Shown: piece after piece, positions 1 to 4,082 of the stretch
How positions within the stretch are numbered: position 1 is the stretch's first letter
Layout: each line of letters opens with the position of its first letter
Assembly: GCA_027318675.1 (NCBI GenBank)
Contig: DAHVOT010000043.1
Location: forward strand, 1-5,650
Reading direction: 5' to 3'
Source of the DNA: an archaeon
Lineage (GTDB): Archaea > Nanobdellota > Nanobdellia > Pacearchaeales > GW2011-AR1
Length of the DNA stretch: 5,650 bases
Notes under the pieces: model-generated
What the model was told of the DNA's origin: nothing
Seen by the model: only the letters and a program-made list of their open reading frames with translations
Database searches by the model: none
Translations under genes and position numbers: made by a program

Positions 1-103
1 AAAATTAAACTATAGTTGTGATCCCCACTGTTATTGCAATACAGAATGTCGAGGTCATGATGAATGTAATTTTTGCAGGTGCGTAGGGGATTGTAGTTGC
101 GAT
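1..103 (+). repeat. Direct repeat, copy A (duplicated Cys-rich coding block)
   Basis: Bases 1-103 align without gaps to 345-447, an offset of 344 bp, with 8 differences (positions 25, 26, 72, 79, 82, 85, 88, 97). Five of the eight are synonymous third-base changes; the others give H to Y, F to Y and S to R. Similarity continues only loosely beyond base 103, and its left limit lies outside the window. Confidence 0.9.
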
Positions 104-202
104 TATGAATGTCATGTTAATTATGATACTAATTGTCCTTGCGAAGAGCATGATTCAACATGTCCTTGTGTTATGGATGAATGTAGTTGCGAGACAAGAT
201 AA
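2..202 (+). CDS. Cysteine-rich small protein, copy 1 (5' end outside window)
   Basis: This is the 3' part of a gene that enters from the left edge. It reads without interruption from base 2 to a TAA at 200-202. The visible 66 residues hold 16 cysteines, mostly as CxC pairs spaced by three to six residues, with many Asp, Glu, Asn and His. The first 34 or so residues (KLNYSCDPHCYCNTEC and onward) match the next gene almost exactly; after VGDC the two diverge and this copy ends in CSCETR. I recognise no named family. Such Cys density fits metal binding, or the modified core of a ribosomally made peptide. Both readings are inference. If it has the same N-terminal part as its neighbour, about 134 bp of coding sequence are missing to the left. 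The next gene starts only 8 bp after its stop, so the two are probably co-transcribed. Confidence 0.75.
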   Translation, partial: KLNYSCDPHCYCNTECRGHDECNFCRCVGDCSCDYECHVNYDTNCPCEEHDSTCPCVMDECSCETR

Positions 203-210
203 AAATTAAA

Positions 211-543
211 ATGGAAAAAAATAAACCTAAATTCAGATTAGAAGATATATCCAAAATACCAGAGGATATAAAAGAAATGATAAAAGAGATAGTTAGTGAA
301 ATATCTTTTAATGGAAAATTACAGCCGGCATTAGCAGGAACAGGAAAATTAAACTATAGTTGTGATCCATACTGTTATTGCAATACAGAATGTCGAGGTC
401 ATGATGAATGTAATTATTGCAGATGTGTTGGTGATTGTAGATGCGATGAGCACGAATGCACTGATTGTACTTGTGAAAGAACTTGTTCTTGTGTTGGAGA
501 AAAATGTCGTAACGATGATGAACCTTGGGTGTATATACCTTAA
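211..543 (+). CDS. Cysteine-rich small protein, copy 2 (leader-like helix plus Cys-repeat domain)
   Basis: The product is 110 aa in two clearly different halves. Residues 1-45 have no cysteine and look helical and charged (LEDISKIPEDIKEMIKEIV), ending in a small-residue stretch, PALAGTG (39-45). Residues 51-99 contain all 15 cysteines, arranged as about three 14-16 residue units of the form CxC-x3-C-x-(C/G)-x3-4-C-x2. A short acidic, aromatic tail ends the protein (EPWVYIP). There is no signal peptide or membrane segment. I chose the ATG at 211: the reading frame can be extended to a TTG at 187, but that would overlap the upstream stop, and the in-frame ATG leaves an 8-bp gap. I see no clear ribosome binding site or TATA box, so expression probably depends on the upstream gene. 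The split into leader-like and Cys-rich halves resembles a peptide precursor, but a plain metallothionein-like metal-binding protein is equally possible. Function unknown. Confidence 0.8.
   Translation: MEKNKPKFRLEDISKIPEDIKEMIKEIVSEISFNGKLQPALAGTGKLNYSCDPYCYCNTECRGHDECNYCRCVGDCRCDEHECTDCTCERTCSCVGEKCRNDDEPWVYIP
345..447 (+). repeat. Direct repeat, copy B (duplicated Cys-rich coding block)
   Basis: This is the partner of 1-103. It starts at the Lys-Leu-Asn-Tyr-Ser codons of the second cysteine-rich gene and ends after the ninth cysteine. The first 71 bases differ from copy A at only two positions. The spacing suggests a whole-gene tandem duplication with a unit of about 344 bp. Confidence 0.9.
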
Positions 544-557
544 TAAAAAAACAATTC

Positions 558-564
558 TTATAAA
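558..564 (+). promoter_or_regulatory. Archaeal TATA box for the 586 gene
   Basis: TTATAAA is centred about 25 bp before the ATG at 586. That places the expected transcription start at or next to the ATG, so the mRNA should be leaderless. The bases just after the box (AACTTCCAATTT) resemble those after the TATA box of the gene at 917. Confidence 0.6.
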
Positions 565-585
565 CTTCCAATTTCTTTCTTTTAT

Positions 586-825
586 ATGGCATACTTCGTT
601 GATATATTCGGACATGGAATTCCTTTAGGAGGAGAAGAAGATTATTACAAATCAGGTAAAATGAGTCCTTCATGTGAGGGAGACTATCTTCGCATGAAAG
701 AGAGACAGCAAGCAATAGAAGAAAGAGAAGAAGCAAGAAGTCAAAACACTCTTCCTAGAATTCTCAGAGCAGATGATGATATTAAAGATTCTTATGATAA
801 ATTAAGATTATTCAAGACAGATTAA
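586..825 (+). CDS. Small acidic helical protein, function unknown
   Basis: A 79-aa protein. Residues 1-16 are mildly hydrophobic and glycine-containing (MAYFVDIFGHGIPLGG). Residues 33-52 are a strongly charged Arg/Glu helix with coiled-coil character (MKERQQAIEEREEAR), followed by a Pro-containing turn and an Asp/Lys-rich end. There is one cysteine (C30) and no convincing membrane segment or signal peptide. The start at 586 is supported by a TATA box placed for a leaderless transcript. A second ATG at 661 is preceded by a GGTAA-like sequence but would discard the conserved-looking N-terminus, so I did not use it. A T-run follows the stop closely, suggesting the gene ends its own transcription unit. 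It matches no family I recognise. Confidence 0.65.
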   Translation: MAYFVDIFGHGIPLGGEEDYYKSGKMSPSCEGDYLRMKERQQAIEEREEARSQNTLPRILRADDDIKDSYDKLRLFKTD

Positions 826-837
826 ATCATCTTCAAC

Positions 838-843
838 TTTTTT
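838..843 (+). terminator. Probable U-tract terminator
   Basis: Six T residues begin 12 bases after the stop of the 586-825 gene, without a strong hairpin. Archaeal RNA polymerase commonly terminates at U-rich tracts, so this is a reasonable end for that transcript. A single T6 run in AT-rich DNA is modest evidence. Confidence 0.4.
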
Positions 844-851
844 CTAATAAC

Positions 852-860
852 TCTTATAAC
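852..860 (+). promoter_or_regulatory. Second, weaker TATA-like box upstream of the 917 gene
   Basis: The 14 bases at 846-859 match 881-894 at 13 positions, so the region holding the main TATA box of the 917 gene is present twice, 35 bp apart. This upstream copy reads CTTATAAC. A start about 25 bp downstream of it would give a leader of roughly 35 bases. It may be an alternative promoter or a decayed duplicate. Confidence 0.3.
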
Positions 861-886
861 TTCAACATCTTCTTTCCTCCAATAAC

Positions 887-896
887 TTTTATAAAC
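887..896 (+). promoter_or_regulatory. Archaeal TATA box for the 917 gene
   Basis: TTTTATAAAC is centred about 25 bp before the ATG at 917, which predicts a leaderless transcript. There is no ribosome binding site in front of the ATG, consistent with that. Confidence 0.65.
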
Positions 897-916
897 ACCA
901 ATTTATTCTATATTTC

Positions 917-2593
917 ATGAGGAGAAAAGAGATAATTTCTGTTTTGTTTGCTTCAATTTTAATTTTATCTGTTTTCTCATTTGTTTCTGCAGGAATGCTT
1001 TCAAATACTTTCCGTAAAACACAAATAACAGGAGAAACAATTGAATCAGCTTGTTCAGACAGCGATAATGGAAAAGATTATTTCACTAAAGGAACAATTA
1101 TAGGTGGAGGAGTTTCGTTTGTTCAATATGATTATTGTTTACTTTTAACTTCAACAGGTCAAACAGATGTTACATCCTGTGAAGCTTCAGATTCAAACTG
1201 TAAATTACATGAATTTTATTGTGAAGAGGGAATAAGGAAAGGTGTAAGAGTTAGCTGTGATTATGGATGCTCTGATGGAATTTGTAATCCTGTACCTACT
1301 CAAACTTCCTGTTCAATTACATTAACAATTCGTGAAGGAGAGACACACGAAATTGATGGAAAAACAATTAAAATAGAATTTATGGATGCAACGAGAGTAA
1401 AAATGAATATTGCAGGAGAATTAACTTCAAGTTTATCTGAAGGAGGAAGTGAAGAACTTTCTGACGGCAAAATAATAACTATAAACGATTTTTATTTCCC
1501 AAAGGATGCAAATGAGACAGGAAATGTAACTTTCACACTCCCACTTAATTCATGTTCTCAAGAATCTATTTGTACAGATTCTGATGGAGGAATAAATTAC
1601 AATGCTAAAGGAACTGTGAAGTGGACCAGTAATACAGGTTCAACTAACACTGAAGATTATTGTCAAGGAAATACATTATATGAAACTTATTGTCAGTATT
1701 CCACTACTCAAAGTATCACTCATGATTGTACTAGGGAAGGAAAAGTTTGCTCAAACGGTGCTTGTGTTTCAAAGCCAATTGAAGATATTTGTCTTGACAC
1801 AGATGGAGGAATAAATATATATGTATCTGGAAAAGCTTACAATCCTAATGATACTTCTTATGTAATTAAAGACAGTTGTCAGGATGAATATTATCTAATA
1901 GAAGCTTCTTGCATCTCTCATGGTGTGATACTTGGAGAACCTAAATATTGTGATTTTGGATGCAAAGAAGGGAGATGTCTCTATGCAAATGAAACAAATA
2001 AAAATCTTTCAACTTGTCAAGATAGTGACGGAGGAATAGAGTTTTATATTCAAGGAGAAGTTAAAACTTCATTTTCAAATGTTTCCAGTGTAGATAAGTG
2101 TTCAGAAGATGGAAAAACACTGGTTGAATATTACTGTTCTTCAAAACCTACAACAGGAGCATCTGCGGCAGTAAAACCTTATCTCTGTAAAAACGGTTGT
2201 AAAAATGGTGCTTGTATTAAAATACAGGATATGAATAAAACACATGATAAAAATCAAACTGAAACACAGGATAAAAATCAAACTCAGAATAAAACTCAAG
2301 AACAAAACTTAAATCAAGGGCAAAGCAACAAGAATCTTTCTTCAGTAGACACAGGAGAAAATTGTGAATTTGGTTGCATGATGAATGAAAAATGTTATCC
2401 TTTTGGATACAGAAAAGCAAAACAATATTGTTCTGATAGTAATGAATTCACACCTCAAACAATAAATGAAGATTCCTGCGAAAACAACTTTGAATGCAGA
2501 AGCAATCTTTGTATAGACGATGAATGTGTAAACCAGGGAGCATTCACAAGAATGATGAACTGGTTCAAGAATTCTTTAGGAAAAAAGAAATAA
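917..2593 (+). CDS. Exported multi-domain cysteine-repeat surface protein
   Basis: A 558-aa secreted protein. Residues 1-25 are a signal peptide (MRRKEI, hydrophobic core 7-22, likely cleavage after VSA). Four related cysteine modules follow at about 46-123, 219-284, 292-356 and 367-435. Each opens with C-x-D-(S/T)-D-x-G, has a central Cys pair, and three close with GC-x2-G-x-C; module 2 closes with VC-x2-GAC. Between modules 1 and 2 lies a beta-rich insert (about 132-210) with a G-E-T-H-E-I-D-G-K-T start. Residues 437-475 are a low-complexity Asn/Gln/Thr/Lys linker dense in N-glycosylation sequons. A cysteine-rich cap (483-537, with CENNFECRSNLC) and a basic end containing MMNWFKNSLGKKK finish the protein. 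I see no C-terminal membrane anchor. Such modules are familiar to me from predicted surface proteins of Woesearchaeota/Pacearchaeota, though I know no proven role. Adhesion or host contact is an inference. The gene is leaderless and apparently alone in its unit. Confidence 0.85.
   Translation: MRRKEIISVLFASILILSVFSFVSAGMLSNTFRKTQITGETIESACSDSDNGKDYFTKGTIIGGGVSFVQYDYCLLLTSTGQTDVTSCEASDSNCKLHEFYCEEGIRKGVRVSCDYGCSDGICNPVPTQTSCSITLTIREGETHEIDGKTIKIEFMDATRVKMNIAGELTSSLSEGGSEELSDGKIITINDFYFPKDANETGNVTFTLPLNSCSQESICTDSDGGINYNAKGTVKWTSNTGSTNTEDYCQGNTLYETYCQYSTTQSITHDCTREGKVCSNGACVSKPIEDICLDTDGGINIYVSGKAYNPNDTSYVIKDSCQDEYYLIEASCISHGVILGEPKYCDFGCKEGRCLYANETNKNLSTCQDSDGGIEFYIQGEVKTSFSNVSSVDKCSEDGKTLVEYYCSSKPTTGASAAVKPYLCKNGCKNGACIKIQDMNKTHDKNQTETQDKNQTQNKTQEQNLNQGQSNKNLSSVDTGENCEFGCMMNEKCYPFGYRKAKQYCSDSNEFTPQTINEDSCENNFECRSNLCIDDECVNQGAFTRMMNWFKNSLGKKK
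1052..2221 (+). repeat. Four coding repeats of a DSDGG cysteine module
   Basis: Within the 917 gene, the module is encoded at about 1052-1285, 1571-1768, 1790-1984 and 2015-2221. Its openings are CSDSDNG, CTDSDGG, CLDTDGG and CQDSDGG; its endings are GCSDGIC, VCSNGAC, GCKEGRC and GCKNGAC. Modules 2-4 are contiguous, while module 1 is longer (extra CEASDSNC) and separated by the beta-rich insert. DNA identity between modules is low, so the duplications are old. Confidence 0.8.
2234..2341 (+). repeat. Low-complexity N/Q/T/K linker with repeated sequons
   Basis: This stretch encodes residues 440-475 of the surface protein. It has two DKNQT units and N-glycosylation sequons (N-x-T/S) at N440, N446, N454, N458 and N473. 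No cysteine or hydrophobic run interrupts it. It probably forms an extended, possibly glycosylated stalk between the repeat region and the C-terminal cap. Confidence 0.6.
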
Positions 2594-2601
2594 ATCCATA
2601 A

Positions 2602-2640
2602 AATAATTAAGTAATAAATGGATAATCTGTATTAATTATT
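2602..2640. repeat. AT-only inverted repeat between the 917 and 2691 genes
   Basis: AATAATTAA at 2602-2610 is perfectly complementary to TTAATTATT at 2632-2640, a 9-bp AT-only stem with a 21-base loop. A second, interlocking 6-bp pair (ATCCAT at 2594-2599, ATGGAT at 2618-2623) lies just after the stop of the 917 gene. The site could mark the transcript end, but no T-run follows and AT-only repeats arise easily here. Confidence 0.25.
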
Positions 2641-2661
2641 AAGTTACAATAAAAATAAAGA

Positions 2662-2670
2662 TTTATAAAG
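2662..2670 (+). promoter_or_regulatory. Archaeal TATA box for the 2691 gene
   Basis: TTTATAAAG is centred about 25 bp before the ATG at 2691, with a purine-rich stretch just upstream (AAAAATAAAGA) that could serve as the TFB-recognition element. A leaderless transcript is predicted. Confidence 0.65.
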
Positions 2671-2690
2671 AAAAACACCTTATTTAAAAC

Positions 2691-2999
2691 ATGGTAAAAT
2701 ATACTCTTAAGTTAATGCATTCTGAAAAACCAAACATATATGGAGAGTACAATCAATTAGTGTTAAAGAATGTTCTAGGAGAAGAAATACCTAAAAAAGA
2801 AGATATTCTTGATTCAACAGGAATAAAGGAATATATACAAAATTATGATCGTTTAGATAATTCACAAGCATATTATTATTGTCATTATGGAAATTCTAAA
2901 TTTGTTGTAAAAAATATTGAACATTTTTTAACAGAGAATAATTCTCATCTTGAAGCAAGTACAATAGTTACTGCAGTTAAGTTAGATAACAATCTTTAA
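2691..2999 (+). CDS. Hypothetical protein, 102 aa
   Basis: A soluble-looking protein without signal peptide or membrane helix. It opens with a probable beta strand (VKYTLKLM), has an acidic helical middle (about 34-52, with PKKEDIL and IKEYIQNY), a tyrosine-rich segment around its only cysteine (AYYYCHYG, 60-67), a second strand (KFVVKNI, 70-76) and ends in a probable strand (STIVTAVKL, 90-98). The mixed alpha/beta pattern suggests a small folded domain, but I recognise no family or catalytic motif. The start is supported by the TATA box about 25 bp upstream. Its stop lies 7 bp from the stop of the opposing minus-strand gene, so the two transcripts must end inside each other's coding region or overlap. 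Confidence 0.7.
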   Translation: MVKYTLKLMHSEKPNIYGEYNQLVLKNVLGEEIPKKEDILDSTGIKEYIQNYDRLDNSQAYYYCHYGNSKFVVKNIEHFLTENNSHLEASTIVTAVKLDNNL

Positions 3000-3006
3000 A
3001 GCAAGT

Positions 3007-3294
3007 TCAATCAACATACCCTTCAGGCTTTTCCATCCCATTATTCTTCAGTGCTTTTTGAACATACTTTGAATCCCATCCAGTAATCTCAAGCTTAGTT
3101 CTTATTTGAGTATAATTCATCCCAGCAGCTTTAGCTTGCTTAACCCATTCATTTAACTTTGGCATAACTTCTCCTTCTTTTTTCTTATTTTTTCTTCTCT
3201 TACTTATGAAGTTAATAACAAGCACAATAATAATTATGGCTGCTAAAAGAATCAATGCAAGGATAATTGGGTTTTCAATTATATCACTAATCAT
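3007..3294 (-). CDS. Single-pass membrane protein with C-terminal GW helical domain
   Basis: A 95-aa protein. Residues 9-30 form one transmembrane helix, followed directly by a basic stretch (KRRKNKKK, 32-39), which places the C-terminus in the cytoplasm. Residues 47-83 form a compact helical domain with the pattern W-V-x2-A-x3-G-x5-I-x3-L-x4-W-x6-KA-L. The same pattern, gap-free, is the N-terminus of the 4083-4721 product: A54, G58, I64, L68, W73, K80 and A81 here correspond to A13, G17, I23, L27, W32, K39 and A40 there. I know this domain as a recurrent small module in DPANN membrane proteins; its ligand is unknown to me, and protein-protein contact is a guess. The ATG at 3294 has a TATA box about 26 bp upstream on the minus strand, so it should be leaderless. 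Confidence 0.75.
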   Translation of the reverse strand: MISDIIENPIILALILLAAIIIIVLVINFISKRRKNKKKEGEVMPKLNEWVKQAKAAGMNYTQIRTKLEITGWDSKYVQKALKNNGMEKPEGYVD

Positions 3295-3314
3295 TCTATA
3301 TTAAATAAATCTGC

Positions 3315-3323
3315 TTTTTTATA
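3315..3323 (-). promoter_or_regulatory. Minus-strand TATA box for the 3294 gene
   Basis: On the minus strand this reads TATAAAAAA and lies 25-27 bp before the ATG at 3294. It is one half of a divergent promoter region shared with the plus-strand TATA box at 3391. Confidence 0.55.
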
Positions 3324-3326
3324 GGT

Positions 3327-3345
3327 TTTCCCTGTTTGCAGGAAA
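3327..3345. promoter_or_regulatory. Imperfect palindrome between divergent promoters (possible operator)
   Basis: TTT-C-CCTG-TTTG-CAGG-AAA: seven complementary pairs with a single extra C and a four-base centre. It sits immediately upstream of the minus-strand TATA box, where a regulator could compete with TFB/TBP. The stem is short, so this is suggestive only. Confidence 0.3.
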
Positions 3346-3390
3346 CACAGAATACTCGTTGTATCTTAAAAGTAGTTATATATGGAAATA

Positions 3391-3399
3391 TTTATAAAG
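3391..3399 (+). promoter_or_regulatory. Archaeal TATA box for the 3435-4081 pair
   Basis: TTTATAAAG is identical to the box at 2662. Transcription should start near 3420, about 15 bases before the ATG at 3435. That short leader contains a ribosome binding site, unlike the leaderless genes elsewhere in the window. Confidence 0.6.
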
Positions 3400-3422
3400 A
3401 AACGAGGTTTTTGTTATTTATA

Positions 3423-3428
3423 CAGGTA
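3423..3428 (+). promoter_or_regulatory. Ribosome binding site deciding the 3435 start
   Basis: CAGGTA ends six bases before the ATG at 3435 and resembles the GAGGTGA core of archaeal sites. Together with the TATA box at 3391 it rules out upstream starts in the same frame. Confidence 0.5.
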
Positions 3429-3434
3429 ATTAAA

Positions 3435-3854
3435 ATGAAATTAAAAACAAACTTGATAAATCCTTTAGCTACTCTTGCAATTTTAGGAGTTATGTTTGGA
3501 GGAATAAGAGGGTGTAATAGTGCTTGGAATAATAAGACAATTGAAAAACCAAGTTATACAACAAACTCTCGTGCCTCTGGATTATTTGGACATGTAGAAT
3601 TTACAAAATATGCTGACGGTTCTTATGATGTTAAAGTTTATCCAAAACTAGCACACAGATATTTTAACAGTCAGCTTAATCAAGATTTAGATGGAGATGG
3701 ATTAGTAGACAGAATAAGACAAAATGGTTCTGAGGTTAGAATGAATAGTCTAAAAAAGATATTAATTAGGGAGTCAGATTATTTAGAAAACAAAGAATTA
3801 TTTGATAGTGCTGATAGTCAATTACAAAGTTTAATTGAAGAATATTCAAAATAA
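3435..3854 (+). CDS. Exported lipoprotein-like protein with a DxDxDG calcium loop
   Basis: A 139-aa protein. Residues 1-26 look like an export signal: MKLKTN, a hydrophobic core around 11-22, then IRGC at 24-27. Its only cysteine, C27, stands where a lipobox cysteine would be, so lipid anchoring on the outer face of the membrane is likely. The match is imperfect, with Arg at -2. A short beta-rich segment follows (FGHVEFTKYADGSYDVKVYP, 51-70). The loop DLDGDGLVD (84-92) then fits the D-x-D-x-D-G-x2-D calcium-binding pattern of EF-hand, dockerin or thrombospondin-type loops. The rest is helical and charged. The frame is open back to an ATG at 3336, but the promoter lies inside that extension, so I use 3435. 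It is followed at 23 bp by the 3878 gene, likely in one transcript. Specific role unknown. Confidence 0.7.
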   Translation: MKLKTNLINPLATLAILGVMFGGIRGCNSAWNNKTIEKPSYTTNSRASGLFGHVEFTKYADGSYDVKVYPKLAHRYFNSQLNQDLDGDGLVDRIRQNGSEVRMNSLKKILIRESDYLENKELFDSADSQLQSLIEEYSK

Positions 3855-3864
3855 AATTAAAATT

Positions 3865-3870
3865 GAGGTA
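3865..3870 (+). promoter_or_regulatory. Ribosome binding site of the 3878 gene
   Basis: GAGGTA ends seven bases before the ATG at 3878, in the 23-bp gap after the 3435 gene. It is a good archaeal site and supports translation of this small gene from a shared mRNA. Confidence 0.65.
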
Positions 3871-3877
3871 AAAAAAG

Positions 3878-4081
3878 ATGCATTATTATTATGACAAAGA
3901 CGGAGAAGTAATCCTTGAATCATGTCAGGATTTGTATTACAAGATGGATTTAATGAGAGAAGACTCTCGAATAGAGTATGAACATAATCATTCTGAATTA
4001 AATAATAAATCTCATGAAGAAACAAGTAAATTAAAAAAGATAATTGAAGAGAATTCTAAAGAGAAATTAAAACAGAATTAA
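3878..4081 (+). CDS. Small charged helical protein, 67 aa
   Basis: A short protein that starts with a tyrosine-rich, hairpin-like segment (HYYYDKDGEVIL, 2-13) and continues as a Glu/Lys/Asn-rich helix with coiled-coil character (from about 42, with SHEETSKLKKIIEENSKEK). There is one cysteine (C16) and no signal or membrane segment. The good ribosome binding site and the operon position after the lipoprotein-like gene are the main reasons to call it real. I recognise no family. Its stop is separated by one base from the stop of the opposing 4083-4721 gene. Confidence 0.65.
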   Translation: MHYYYDKDGEVILESCQDLYYKMDLMREDSRIEYEHNHSELNNKSHEETSKLKKIIEENSKEKLKQN

Positions 4082-4082
4082 T

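Noticed and set aside
187..210. TTG start giving eight extra residues to the second Cys-rich protein
   Set aside because: It would overlap the end of the upstream gene, has no ribosome site, and the in-frame ATG at 211 is close by.
1..543. CRISPR or mobile-element explanation of the repeat
   Set aside because: Only two copies exist, both in frame inside coding sequence, with no spacers, terminal inverted repeats or transposase.
362..628. Plus-strand frame within the Cys-rich gene (88 codons)
   Set aside because: It is a frame-shifted reading of the Cys-rich repeat, and overlaps the start of the leaderless 586 gene.
308..736. Minus-strand open frame of 142 codons across the Cys-rich gene
   Set aside because: It lies opposite two supported genes, gives an improbable Leu/Phe/His-rich protein, and has no promoter or ribosome site; the plus strand shows the duplicated, mostly synonymously changing frame.
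3336..3434. Upstream ATG adding 33 residues to the lipoprotein-like protein
   Set aside because: The TATA box at 3391 lies inside the extension, and the start at 3435 has a ribosome site followed by a normal export signal.
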